Origin: Bimuria novae-zelandiae CBS 107.79
Lineage: Eukaryota > Ascomycota > Dothideomycetes > Pleosporales > Didymosphaeriaceae
Direction of reading: 5' to 3'
Assembly (NCBI GenBank): GCA_010015655.1
Contig: ML976703.1
Span: 167,905 to 231,904 of the forward strand
Length of the DNA stretch: 64,000 nucleotides
Shown: in pieces, positions 46,301-59,098 of the stretch
Layout: every line of letters starts with the position of its first letter
How positions within the stretch are numbered: the first letter of the stretch is position 1
The notes under the pieces: model-generated
The model's database searches: none
Told to the model about the DNA's origin: nothing
Seen by the model: the letters and a program-made list of their open reading frames with translations, nothing else
Program-made: the position numbers and the translations under genes

Positions 46301-48143
46301 CTAATAAACTTAGGGTCCTTATTAAGTTTAATTATAATTACTATAATATTCGTATAGCTATTACTTTTAGATAAAGTAATAATAAAGTCTATTATAATAT
46401 CCTGCTATTCTTATTTAGGTAGTAGTAAGGGCTTTAGTAGGCCCTGTTTTGCTTCTCTCTATAGTTTGATTTTTTTTTATAAATATTATAGTTCTTAATA
46501 TATTACCTTACTTAGTTAGACATCCTAAGAAAAGGTAGTCATAAGTAAATATTTTATAAGTATTTTTGTATCCTAAGTACTCTAAAGCTAAAAAAAACTA
46601 TACGCGACTACTATTAGCTTTATTTATAAAAGTTCTAATTTTAGTACCTATTATCTTAACCTATAGTATATATACCCTTAGTTATCTATACTATATTTTA
46701 AGGTACTAATAGATAACTTCTACTTAGATTTAAACTTCCTAAGCCTGTTCTTATCATAAGCCTTTATTTTACTATATACACTGTCTATCATGTTTTACCA
46801 CTTATTATATAGTATTAAAGTCTAGTTAGCGTTATTTAGCAGGGTTATCGCCTCCTTAGAGAGTTAATATAGGTAGTTTAGAACGTGTTAGGTAAGTAAG
46901 CACTAGATTTTTATTTACTTTAATATAGTTAGGTTCCTTCATAGTGGTAGGTATTTAAGAGATAAAAGGCTTTAGGCTATTTCTCTTAATAGTCTCCTAA
47001 ATAGCGTAAAGTATTTTAACTTTAATTTATTATTTTTACTATCCTTTAGTAGATTTTAGTTTTTATAAGAGAGGGCGTCTGTCCTAGAGTTTACTAACCC
47101 TAGTCTATATATAAATATTATATTAATATAGCTAATTGTGTCTACCCACTAAACATGTCGTTTATCTAACCTTTATTTAGTAGTAAAATATGTAACGTTT
47201 TATAACTAGTGTAAATTTTATGGTGTTTTACTACTTAACGCATATAGTCTTATTTATTAACGTATTTAATAACTATATCTCTTTATTGTAGGTAGCGTAG
47301 TTATATTCTACTAGGCTATTCTTTGCTAAAAAGTAGGCTACTATACGTAAATTCTTATTATTATTATATTAAGAAAAGTATACTCTAATTAACTTGCTAA
47401 AGATATTTACTTCTAGTACTATTTCTTATTTAGAGTTAAAGTAGGCTAGCGCAGGATCCGTATAAAAAACCATTTTTAGAAAGTTAAATATATACTACTA
47501 CTCTTATCTTTAGACAAATTCTGTTCCTTTACTAGTAAGCTTTATAAAGGGACTTACTATACAAGAGAAGTCTTATATAAATCTCTAATAAAATTTTATA
47601 AAGCCTACCAAGCTCTAGACTCCCTTTACTAAAATTAGTAGCTCTTATTTTTAAATTATTTAGACTTTATCTTAGTCTATGCTTACGCCCTTATTAATTA
47701 CTATAATAAATCTAAAATACTTAGTCTTTTTAACGTAAAACTTAAATTTCTTAATATTTAAATACAGGTACTAGTCCTTCTTTAAGATAGCGTTTAGGAC
47801 TTAATAATTAATATAAAAGCGTAGTCCTTTACTAAATTTTTTAATAAATAATACTCAGGCGACGGCGCTGGACTTACTTAAATAAAGGTTTTATTTAAGT
47901 ATTTAATAAGCTCTTTCTAAAGGACGAGCAACTCTTTACAAGACATGTTAAATAGAGGACTATAGCGGATTTCTAGAGTCTTATTATGTTTTTCTACAAG
48001 AGGGATAAAAAGATTTACTCTAGGTCCACGGTGCAAGGGGAGCTTATTAGCTTATTCTCTATAAAAGATACGCTATAAGTCCTTAAAAGCTTTAAGTTAT
48101 AGCTTTTATAGGTTTACCTTTAGCTTACGGATTAACGTCTTCT

Positions 48144-48417
48144 TGTCAGATTGGAGGGGTAATCTGATAAGATGAAAAGATAGTGATTAATTAAGATAAA
48201 TTGTGGTATAAAGTGTTGTTTTTTTTTCTCTGTAAGAATGTAAGGCTCTTATATCCTTACGTCTTACACTAATACGCTAATCTATTTCCGTTGATTAAGG
48301 AGAGTTACCCTTTGTCCCGCCCGGAATTGTGCGGATAAATCAGACTACTGGCAAGGTTTCTTTGTGTAGGGTTGCGCCAGCTACCTTTGCGTGTGCAAAG
48401 GGCCATGTAATCGGACA
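48144..48417. mobile_element. Solo LTR, family E, nested in element D
   Basis: A 274-bp unit, TGTCAGATTGGAGG ... GTAATCGGACA, with TGTC/GACA termini, flanked by the perfect 5-bp duplication CTTCT (48139-48143 and 48418-48422). Its right half is GC-balanced and free of RIP, unlike the surrounding retroelement. No other copy in the window. Confidence 0.9.
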
Positions 48418-49660
48418 CTTCTATATATCTTTTATTAATATAGAAACTATCTTAGCCTTGTTTTCCAGACGTTAATTACGCTAATATAAGACTCTAAAGA
48501 CTATAGCTTATATCCTTTAGGGCTTTACTAATAATTACTTATATTTTTAGTTATGAATATAGATGTCTAAACTTCTAAGTTAAATTAATTTCTTTACTAT
48601 GGCTAGTTCAATCATATTTTTTTAGGTTAGGCTAAGGATTAGATTATATGACTTATTATTAAATAAGATATATAACTAAATTAGTTCTATATAGCTATTA
48701 ATATTTATTTTTAATTAGACTAATTTGCGTGCGAAGAGTTACATACCTTTAATACTAATAACTTTTTATAAATAGAGTAGGTTCTTTCGCTGTAGGTAGG
48801 CTTTTATTATAAGGTCTTTTAATATAAATTTAAAATTTAAATAACCTAAATTAACTATTATTAATAAAGATGTAAGGTTATTAATAAGTAAGCATATTAT
48901 TACTAGTAATAAGTCTAGCTATAGCCTTTAAAAGTTATTAAAAGTTATTTTTTATCGTTTTCCTACTTTTACCTTATAGTAACGACTATTATTAGAAAGA
49001 TCTAGTTTTCTACATTAATAAAAGCTGTATTAAACATTTTATTAAAACAATTTTGATAATAAGTGTAGTGGCGCAAAATTATGCTAGCTTTATTATAAGT
49101 AAAAGTTTACACTACTTTACGTGGTGCCCTATATCTTTATAATAAAAATAAGAACTATTCTTCTTACAGGTTTTTATTACCTCGCACGTCACCCACACGA
49201 CTTATTTTTAGGTAGTACTAGAACTGTGTTCTATAGTTCTGTACGCCACTTAGTATTATTATTTTAGCTTTATTAGCTAGATACCCTTATAAGGTTACCT
49301 TAGATAGATTCTTAATTTATCTTGTCTAGCGTCCCGCTCTTAGTAGAGAACTTTGGTAGTTATAATTTATTTAAAAAAAATTAATCTTATTAACTCTCTT
49401 CTAAACTCCTTATAGGTCCTAATTATTACCTATATCTACTATAACTATTTAATCCTCTAAGTTATTATAAAGGCTTGAAAAGTATAAGTTTTTTAAAATC
49501 TCTTAACTATACTCCTTAGCTTTTATAGCGTACTTATTAAAGTTAAAGTTAAAGGTACGAAGTTTTTAGTTTCTTTATTATATTATCAATAAACAGTTAC
49601 GTGCAAATTCTTTAGCTAGATAGTTATAAAAGTTATAGTTTAGTAACTCCTAAAGGTTAG

Positions 49661-50087
49661 TGTTAAGATCTAAAGAGGTAGCTATTCTCTAAGGGGCTAA
49701 GGTTGGTTCTCGGGCAGGAGTACTGGTAGGACGGGAGAGGGTTGTAGTGATAGCTTGCGCCTGTCACTAAGGGCGTTGGTATCGAAGGTGTGTACAGCAC
49801 AATCAAATCAACAAGGTTGCTTATTCAGATCCAAACGATAGATTGATAAACAGGTTGAACACAAGTAGAAGAGAGACTCCTTCTTGCGTTCCTATATACT
49901 TGTCCTGCTCGACATGCTCGAGTCGAGCGCAGCGAGCAGAGGTCTTGGCTTCTGCGTCTGCTCGACTTGCTCGAGTCGAGCGCAGCGAGCAGTCACGTGA
50001 CCTCCAGGTACTGTACCTCCATTGGTCACCATAAGACCATAGGCGCTCTGGAGCCTAGCCAAGTGCCTGTAAGATCGGATCTTAACA
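49661..50087. mobile_element. Solo LTR, family F, nested in element D
   Basis: A 427-bp unit whose ends TGTTAAGATC and GATCTTAACA are perfect 10-bp inverted repeats, flanked by the 5-bp duplication GTTAG (49656-49660 and 50088-50092). GC-balanced and essentially unmutated. It includes two 35-bp hairpin-forming repeats (listed separately). The short open frame 49843-50034 inside it is not a gene. Confidence 0.93.
49905..49992. repeat. Two 35-bp near-palindromic repeats inside the family-F LTR
   Basis: 49905-49939 and 49958-49992 differ at one base. Each begins CTGCTCGA and ends CGAGCAG and contains a central CTCGAGTCGAG, so each can fold as a stem-loop. They may be LTR promoter or polyadenylation-region elements; that is inference. 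Confidence 0.85.
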
Positions 50088-50917
50088 GTTAGCTTTAGTA
50101 TATTTTAGATAGTAGTCTAAATACGTAATTCCCACCGTTGCTACACGCCTTATTAATTAATTATTAATCTATTTAGGTATATTTTTAAGATAGTCCTTAT
50201 CTTCTAAGAGCTTATATTATAACACTATCCTAAAGCGACGATAATCCTATTATTTACTATTAAAATAGGCTAAATTAAAACATTTAGCATAGTAGCTTCT
50301 TTCTTAGTTTAAAATAAACTCTACTATTAATTTCTTTAGTAGCTCTATCTATTCGTCTACTTTTAATAGCTAATTTATACCTTCTGTCACTTAAGTGTAT
50401 TATTATTATATTGGGGTTTTTAGTGCTTTTTTATTATTTCTTTAGTTAGTCCTCTTACTCTATATAGTAAAGTCTAAAAAGTATTATAGAGGTTAATAAG
50501 TACTTTAATCTTATTTAAAAACTATTATATTTTATTCTTATTCACTCCTAATACTTAGAGTTTAGTTATAAATAAAGAGACTATCCTTTTATCTCCCTAA
50601 CTATTACATTTTTATAAGCTAATAGCTTGCTACGCATAATTATCCGCGCTAAAACGTAGATCTTTAGTAAAAAGTCTTATTCTTATTTTTATAACTTTTT
50701 TATTTAGCAAAGATAGTCTTACTAGCGTTACGTATCTATTAAGACTCCTTTTTAATTACTTACTAGGAAGGGTTCTATCTCCCTGCAGGTCTAGGCGTTG
50801 TCTTTATAGTATTTATTTATATAAGTCCTTTAACTTTGTGTGCTACTTTATAGCTTTAGTTTATAATTATATTTAAAATCTACTTATCCTATAATAGGTA
50901 AAAGCAATTAAATTTAA

Positions 50918-51078
50918 TATAAAGGGTTAGGTGCTTAAGGAGCTAAAGGTACTGAAAGAATATTTATAAATTTAATAAAAAGTTTAAAGTTAAGCTTTAG
51001 GTGTTAAACTTATATATCTAGGATTCGCATAACCAAGGGTTAAGGATCCGAGGCAACAACTAGGTGTAACTTATTATA
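50918..51078 (-). mobile_element. LTR, Ty3/Gypsy family D, 161 bp (5' side)
   Basis: TATAAAGGGTTAGGTGCTTA ... ACTTATTATA, matching 43201-43361 base for base in length, with mostly transition differences. The outer flank (ATTCT) does not match the flank at 43200 (TAGAA), so no target duplication is preserved. Confidence 0.8.
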
Positions 51079-52184
51079 ATTCTCTCTAATAAGCTTTCCT
51101 TTCGTACTGAGTAACAGTATCTAATGAATTAAATTTTTTTAATTAGTATAGCGTTATTATGACTTAATAAATTACGTATCTAATTCTAATATTTTAACTT
51201 TATAATACAGAATCTAAAAAGGTTAAGAGGCTATATAAGGTATATTAAATAAATAAAAAATAAAAGCTCTATTATATTAATCGTACAAAGTTATATAAAC
51301 TTAATATTAATATAGTTAGTATATTTATTAGGTAAGAAAAGTTAATATTACTAAGTATTAAATACTATTTTTAAAATATAAATATGCTATAGCTACTGAA
51401 TACTTATATTTTTTTATATTTTTTTATTCGTAAAGAGTATATATAGCTAATTAGAAACTAATTTTACTAAAAACTTTATTATTTATAAATGTTAACCTTT
51501 AAACAGAGTACTGTAGCGTAGTTTCCGTCCTATTATAAAAATGTAATTAATTAATAAGATCTACTTAGAATATTTTAATAACTTTATATGAGTCTTCTTC
51601 TTAGAGCTTAATAAGAGTACCCTAGAGTTAGTATATATAATTAAGACTATTTTAGTCTTATTAATATTTTATATATCTTTAACGCGTATTTTAAGGTGTA
51701 TTTAAATAGTCTTAAATAGTCTTAAATAGCTTAAAAAACGCGCATATATATTTAAAAGTAGTAGCTTTAACTTATACAGCCTTAAGCTTGTTACTAATAA
51801 TTAAAATAACGCGTAGGTTTTATATAATAAAGCCTTACATTTATTACTGACTGAAAAGCTAAGTATTACTATTAAGGTATAAAATTTAAATTATTTACTT
51901 TTTAAGCGGACGCGCGAAAGTTTTTTTTTTAAATTAATAATTTAATTAATAAACAAATTTTCTTAATCTAGTAATAATTATTATAAATACTAGTAAGTAG
52001 CGTGGTGCGGCGCGTGTCTATTAACGCGCGTAGATAGTATAAATTATGTACTATTATAGGTTTATGTAGCTGCACGCTAACTAGAAAAAATACTAAAATT
52101 AAAATCTATAATAGTAGCTTATATAGTAGCTTTGTAATTGCCTATTAAACAAGCGTTATTAATAGAAAAGTCGGTGTTATGTAA

Positions 52185-52245
52185 GTGATCAGGTTGGTGG
52201 GACTAATTAACATTTAGGGGTGATCAATATTTAGGTGCGTCGGCT
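52185..52245 (+). mobile_element. 61-bp transposon terminus at the edge of repeat block 2
   Basis: Second copy of the sequence at 23413-23473, with transitions (G>A, C>T) consistent with RIP. It ends GGTGCGTCGGCT. The host gene fragment resumes within ten bases. Confidence 0.75.
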
Positions 52246-52255
52246 TATCCTTTAC

Positions 52256-52369
52256 CTTGACATTTTGCTGCTCAATCAAGTCAAATACTTCTACGACGGG
52301 GTTCTCGTTGGAAGCTCTTCCGTCGTAGCACTTCTTAATTGCCGTTCCAAGGTCGAGATCGTGGGACAT
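52256..52369 (-). pseudogene. First exon of a gene truncated by the transposon
   Basis: From ATG at 52369 the minus strand reads MSHDLDLGTAIKKCYDGRAS, then NENPVVEVFDLIEQQNVKVK, followed by a splice donor (AAG|GTAAAG). Ten bases into that intron the sequence becomes the transposon terminus. The G-x-A-I-K-K-x-Y-x-G ... NPVVEVFDL pattern resembles the start of the RPA1 (Rfa1) N-terminal OB fold, but this is a weak match. Either the gene lost its body, or the rest lies beyond the inserted block and would be spliced across it, which is very unlikely. Confidence 0.45.
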
Positions 52370-52522
52370 TCCATCCTATTGATATGTAGCCCTTAAGCGT
52401 ACGCTGCATACGTGTTGTAGTAGGACCCTGGTCCACCTCGGTCGTAGGAGACGAACGGCACCAAGACGTACATACACTTAGGAAATAATGCTATATCCCT
52501 CCAACAACGATCCTCCAAGGTC

Positions 52523-52636
52523 ATGGCTGATTGTGAGCACTTGCACTACCACGCAAAACCGACGAAATGCCCGCCGGAGAAAGCTGCCGGAAAGAACATG
52601 CTGATTGTCTATGAATGCTCTTCGCGATCAGCTTGA
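52523..52636 (+). CDS. Possible 37-residue cysteine/histidine-containing small protein
   Basis: ATG at 52523 opens MADCEHLHYHAKPTKCPPEK and continues for 17 more residues to TGA, with three Cys and three His. Codon use and the ATG context are acceptable and the frame is free of repeats, but a 37-codon ORF can occur by chance. It could also be one exon of a larger gene; the rest of 52370-52748 shows nothing further. Confidence 0.25.
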   Translation: MADCEHLHYHAKPTKCPPEKAAGKNMLIVYECSSRSA

Positions 52637-52748
52637 CCTCGCTTCTACTAGTACATGCAGCAACTTTTGCGGGGATATTGATGTCTTACGAGTAACGCTC
52701 CGTGGACCTAAACACCTGCTGCGCCTATGCCAAAGCAAGAAGAAAAGA

Positions 52749-54256
<1,508 letters not shown>

Positions 54257-54624
54257 GGCGGCGGCGTTGGGACGAGAGAGCGGCGACAGCTTCAGTGAAC
54301 CTGCAGAATGCGACGCGGTCGACAGCGAAACTTCGCGATGGCCTTCGCCACGCTCCAAAGAGGTCCACTGCGCTAGACCCCTTTGGGGAAAATCTAGACA
54401 CGCTATCTCTGTTGCGGTAACGGTCCTTCACTAGCGCGTCGACAGAGGGGGCGACGAATCGACCTATAAAGTCATGAGCCCCGCCCTTGTGGTTGTGCCC
54501 ATACCGCGCCACGACCCGGCGCCTGCTCCTGCGCACCCACGCCTGCTCCCACCTGGCGCGCTGATCGCGGCGCGGTGGCAGCGGCCATCTGCGTGATCTG
54601 ACTGACCTTCGAAGAGTTCCCAGC
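54257..54624. promoter_or_regulatory. Divergent promoter between RVB2 and the coiled-coil gene
   Basis: 368 bases between two ATGs pointing outward. GC-rich, with no TATA box that I can defend. The overlapping open frames here are shadows. Confidence 0.4.
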
Positions 54625-57600
54625 ATGGCTCCGGGCTCGACTGGGCACCCGGGGGCGTACCCGCTGATGTTCGACACGAGAATCAGCGCCAGTGCAGACC
54701 GCACCGGCGGCCCTTCTCCCGCGAGCGAGAGCACGAGTGCTGTCGACCGGTCCCGCTTTCCGCCGGGTCCTTTAGAAGCCGGAACATCGCAAAGTCTAAG
54801 CAGCAAGAGACCTGCGAACTGGCCAATCCATCCCACCGCTGAAAAGCGCCCTCGTACCAATGGCACCTCGGATCAGAGCAAGTCGGCTGCGTCAGTCAAC
54901 GCCGCTGTACTACGAACAAACGCAATTGCTGGGCCCGTTGGGGCAACCCTATCTCGGCTGTCTTCATTCATGTCCCCGTTAGAAAACGTGATACATCCGT
55001 CTCGCGACCCGCGAATTCAGGCTAGAGCACCCGCAGGCTCTGCCAGTCCTATACATGTTGCCTCGCCGCTCTCCATAACCAACGGCGACGCAGGTCAACA
55101 CGACAGCGGCAACACTACTCCAGTTCAAGGAGCGCCACTTGCGCCGTCAATGGTATCACCAACTGTTCCGTTTCCGCTGAAGCGGCCCACAGATAACGGA
55201 GTCAAGCGAAGTGTGGCTTCAATTCGCCAAGCTGCTCTCAAGAAACAAACGCTTTCTGCTGCCGCGTCCGAGAATGTTGCTTTGGCCTCAATTCGAGCTA
55301 AGAACATCGAACTTCAGAACGAGCTCAAAATTGAGAGATCAGAGCGAAGCCGTTTGGAAAACCGCCTTCAACAGTTGGAGCAGAAGCTTGAACAACCTCA
55401 AATGCCACCATCGGACCCAAACCTGTTGAAGAAAGTAGAGGACCTTTCGGAATCAGTGCACCTGCTGCAAAAATCTCAGCAAGACCCTCTGACAGATGAG
55501 ATAGCCGTGAGTACCCTGGTAGAACGCGTCATGGGCTCGGTAAAATCGGATGTGAAAAGTGTCTTTGACAATGAGCTCGAAGACCGTGTCAAACAGGCGG
55601 TGCAGTCAGCGATTCCCGATGTTTCTGCAGTGCAGTCCGAAGTCGAAACGAGCGTCAAGAACTCCGTGGACACTGCCATCAAGAGTCAGAATGCCACACT
55701 TAATGCGTTATCGAAGGGGCCTAATTCGCTTGAGAACCGCCTTAAGCAGTTGTTCCAAACCGATATCAAGTCTCTTAAGAAAGACGTCTCAGGCTTAACG
55801 AAAGATTCGGATTCGTTCGACGATAAGGTCAAGAAGTTGATGCACACCGATATCACCGCTCTTCAAAATCACTTCAAGAAATTGGACAACAAAGTCACTG
55901 CTCTAGAGAAGAAAAAGGGCAAGATCGAATCAGACACAGGTTCGACTAAGAGCAACATTGACGAGCTCAAAAAAGACCTCGCCAATGTGACGGCAGAGTT
56001 GAAGAAAGCCGAGATTGCCAGAGACGCTGATGTTGTGTCGAACAAAAAGCGTTTGGACGATCTAATCACGAAACTGAATGACGCTGATCAGTACATGGAT
56101 TCGCTTAAGGAAGAGGATCTACCGAAAAAGCTTACTGCTCTCAAGAAAGAGCTTAGTAGCCAGAAGACTAGTAACGCCCAACGATTCACAAAGCTGGAGG
56201 GAGCAGATTCAGTGCAACAAAAGTAAGTCTCTCTATTCTTCTTACTCGCGTGTGTGTATTCTCTATCGCCTTATTTTCTTGGACATGTCAGCTTGCCATG
56301 TACAAATACTCGCTTCATGTTTCCACGTACTAACGCGACTTAGATTGTTGGGTGAGACGGTTAAAACAGTTATAAAGCAAATGAAATTAGTGCTCAACAA
56401 TCGCGTCGCTGAAGTGAATGAAGACATTCATAAACTACAAAAAGCCACGGATGATATAGTCCAAGAAATTGCCAAAATTCGTCAAGCAGCAGACCAAAAC
56501 GAAAAAGCCGCACAAACCAGCCTGGCCGACTTGAAATATTCAATATCCACCACAGCAAGTACTCTCAGGGCAGAGTTCTACCAAGAGCAGTCCGACTTAA
56601 GATCTTCAATATCCACCGCAGCAAACATTCTCAGGACCGAGTTCCAACAAGAGCAGTCTGCAATGGCCCAAGACTCGGAACAAAATCCCAGCATGACCGA
56701 TGTTCGGATTTGCGTGGAAGAGGTTAGGTCAGCAATCATGTCTGACACGAAGGAAACCCAAGGTTGTCTCGAAAAAGAGATATCACGGCTACAGTCCGAG
56801 ATATCATGCAGATTGGAAACTGCAGCTGGACGATCAGAGAACACCGACCTTCAACAGCTTCGGGAGGACGCAGAAAAGGCTCTGGACATGGCGGAAAGTG
56901 CGCAAAATTTGGTTAACGGACTGAGCCAGAATTTGATTGGTGAGGTTGAAATGTGCATTGACCAAAAAGTTCACGAACTGCACCAGGCTATCGAAGGACA
57001 GCTCAACATCATGAAATCTGGCATACACAGTATCGAGGATCGGTACCAGAACATCACGACGGACGAGTTATATCAACGAATGGTGCACTGGTTCACGCAA
57101 AATTATCCCAATGCATCAGACCTGTTCAATAAGCTCAATGCGTTGGAGGGGTCGGTTCATAGAATCGGGATGTTTACCAATACGATCGCCTGGATCAACG
57201 ACGGTCATAACGGGCAACTTCGAAGTCTGATAGACCACCACGATGCGATCAACCAATTTTTTGCCGGCGCTGAAGGGCAAAGCTTGGGCGCCATTCAGAA
57301 AAGCATGGCGGATCTTAGCCAAACCTTACGAACTCTGCAACCGGAATCGAAGACCGAGTGTACCAATCGAACGTTACTTGCCAAGGACCTTAGCAAATTA
57401 CAAGAGCGTATAGGACCTGTAGAGAATAAGGTTGGTGATTTCACTGCCTGGAAGGCGGACTTGGAGCCCCGCTGGGAAACACAGCAGCGGTCTTCCCGTA
57501 AGTAATATCAGGCACCTTCTCGAGGATTCGCACTCACGAGTTATGATTATAGATCAGATGGAGTGCACGCTCTTGGCGATACTCATTGATATTTTTGAAG

Positions 57601-57695
57601 TCCAGGAAGCCATCAAAACTATCAACAAGCAGCTGAAAGGCGGTGGTTTTAACTTGAAATTCAGTCACGACTTCTCCAAGCCTCTCAATCCCTGA
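54625..57695 (+). CDS. Large coiled-coil protein of unknown function
   Basis: Exons 54625-56222, 56344-57497 and 57553-57695 give 964 residues; introns are 121 and 55 nt. The first 190 residues are disordered, rich in Ser/Pro/Ala, with basic patches (SSKRPANWP, EKRPRTNG) that could serve nuclear import. From about residue 225 heptad-rich helices continue nearly to the end (RSRLENRLQQLEQKLEQ, KKLDNKVTALEKKKGK). Around residues 590-640 an approximately 22-residue unit is duplicated: SISTTASTLRAEFYQEQS and SISTAANILRTEFQQEQS. The C-terminus (about 47 residues from a third exon) ends SHDFSKPLNP. I recognise no family; the architecture suits a structural or tethering protein. The amphipathic pattern is clear; any role is not. 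Confidence 0.85.
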
Positions 57696-58534
57696 ATTCA
57701 GTTACGCCTTTTCGGAACCTCTCAAGTCCCACGCAATGAACAACGCCAGATGAACTGCTTCTCACTTTCTTCACGGCAAGCTCACTTCACGCAATGAAGC
57801 ATTAGTACAAGAAAAGGCCGCATCTAGCTCTTTTCCCTTTGTTAGGGCGTCTCATGGCGTTTCTATCCTCTTACCGGAAAGGGTCTGTACAACATGATTT
57901 TTTTTTACCAGCAGTGATACCCCTTCTACTTCGGCGGATTCAACTTTTTTTACGGCTACTCTACCCCGGGTCGTCCAGTTTGTGGGTTATGTAAATGTAT
58001 CGGGTGCTATCCTCTGGCTCTGGCGTTCCTTCTCGGTGGATCACTTCTGCGATGTTGCGATTCATAGCACAGCCAACAAGGGCACGTGCTAGTCGCTACA
58101 TATGCGCATGTCCTAGTGGCGGGCCTCCGTCGCTTGCGGAGTACCAGATGCATATTTCCAAGATGCATCTAGTAGCACGGGGTATTGTCTGTAGATGAAA
58201 TGCATTCTCATGTAGCCTTGGAGTTCCGCACATTGGAATCGTGACTATGCATGGGTGAAGGTCAATGCATCTGCAAGAAAGCCACACTGTACTTGCGGTG
58301 GGCGCGACGATACATCCGTGGATCCTATGCTCGCTCTGGACACAACGACGTTGGGATAAGCAGCCGCTAAACCTTGCCAAGTGAAATCGGACAGCGGGAT
58401 GAATTTAGCGCCCCATCTAGTCACATATTCCTCCACGCACGCGTCGAGCCTCAACCACACTTTCGCGAAAGCTCGCACCCTAGTGACAAACACGGCAAGT
58501 TTTGTTCTTCTGCCAACCGCCCACGACGGCCTCC
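57696..58534. other. Intergenic between the coiled-coil and POP8-like genes
   Basis: Both genes read rightward. Overlapping short frames on both strands (up to 94-127 codons), none with a domain; several are shadows of each other. Probably holds the coiled-coil gene's 3' end and the POP8-like promoter. Confidence 0.4.
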
Positions 58535-59098
58535 ATGGCGCCGCTCTCCCATTTTGCACCCATGCAGCGCCCCGACGCGAGCTCTTCCACCACGACGCTA
58601 CCCGCGCATACTGCAGCCCCGCCCCCACTCCCGCCCGCGAACAAGCGCAAAGCCCGCGACGCGCACGCCCTGCACACGTCCACGTTCCGCAAACTGCCTC
58701 ACACCTACTTCCGGCTGCGTCTCACGACGACGGACCCGCCGACCCCTTCCACCACGTCGCCTCGGGACCTCGATCCGCTGACGATACGCACACTTCTCAC
58801 GCCGGCTTTGCAGTCGTACCTCGGGCTGATGGGCGCCGCCATACCCATCGACATCCTGAAGAGCGAGGGGAGAGATGTTTGGGTGAGGGTTGCACGGCAG
58901 GATGCGAGGGGTGTGCAGGCGAGTCTGAGCGGGTGGGTTGGGAACTGTGATGGGGAGCTAGTGCCTGGGGCAGGGGAGGAAGGGGGCAAGCGCGTGAGGG
59001 TAGCTTGGAGGCTGATGTCGAAAGATGGTAATTTGGGGCTGGTGTTGGGCGACGGGAGTGATTTGTTCGATGGTGAGATGACGGGCGGATGGACTTGA
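58535..59098 (+). CDS. RNase P/MRP subunit, POP8 / Rpp14-Pop5-like
   Basis: Single exon, 187 residues from ATG 58535; a later in-frame ATG at 58559 is also possible. After a Pro/Thr/Ala-rich N-terminus the domain reads FRKLPHTYFRLRLTTT, then LDPLTIRTLLTPALQSYLG, IPIDILKSEGRDVWVRVARQ and a final segment ending VRVAWRLMSKDGNLG. This alternation of a beta-strand, a long helix and the D-I-L-K ... VWVRV strand fits the Rpp14/Pop5 fold and fungal Pop8. Such subunits bind the RNA of RNase P and MRP, acting in tRNA and rRNA processing in the nucleus and nucleolus. The assignment is by pattern, not alignment. Confidence 0.65.
   Translation: MAPLSHFAPMQRPDASSSTTTLPAHTAAPPPLPPANKRKARDAHALHTSTFRKLPHTYFRLRLTTTDPPTPSTTSPRDLDPLTIRTLLTPALQSYLGLMGAAIPIDILKSEGRDVWVRVARQDARGVQASLSGWVGNCDGELVPGAGEEGGKRVRVAWRLMSKDGNLGLVLGDGSDLFDGEMTGGWT

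Larger units (their letters stand above)
43362..50917 (-). pseudogene. Ty3/Gypsy gag-pol relic, family D, RIP-inactivated
   Basis: Read on the minus strand. Near 48000-47830 the reverse-transcriptase start is visible (LYLSKSSAVA, then VLFIKKFSKGLRFYINY). Near 46220-46170 integrase reads NRGGQFVSEF, with Asn for the catalytic Asp, and near 46130-46050 ETDR-stop-I followed by NSILNAYL, the ETDGQTERxNQ region. Gag is expected at 48.5-50.9 kb but is too degraded to show. Solo LTRs at 48144-48417 and 49661-50087 interrupt it. No functional product is possible. Confidence 0.75.
42611..52184. other. AT-rich, RIP-degraded repeat block 2
   Basis: About 9.6 kb of TA-rich DNA with no open frame of 70 codons outside the solo LTRs and the left edge. 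It contains the family-C LTR fragment, the family-D Ty3/Gypsy element and two solo LTRs listed separately. The stretches 42611-43049 and 51079-52184 hold nothing I can identify; the second probably belongs to the element ending at 52245. Confidence 0.85.

Noticed and set aside
49843..50034. 63-codon plus-strand frame
   Set aside because: Lies entirely inside the solo LTR and its hairpin repeats.
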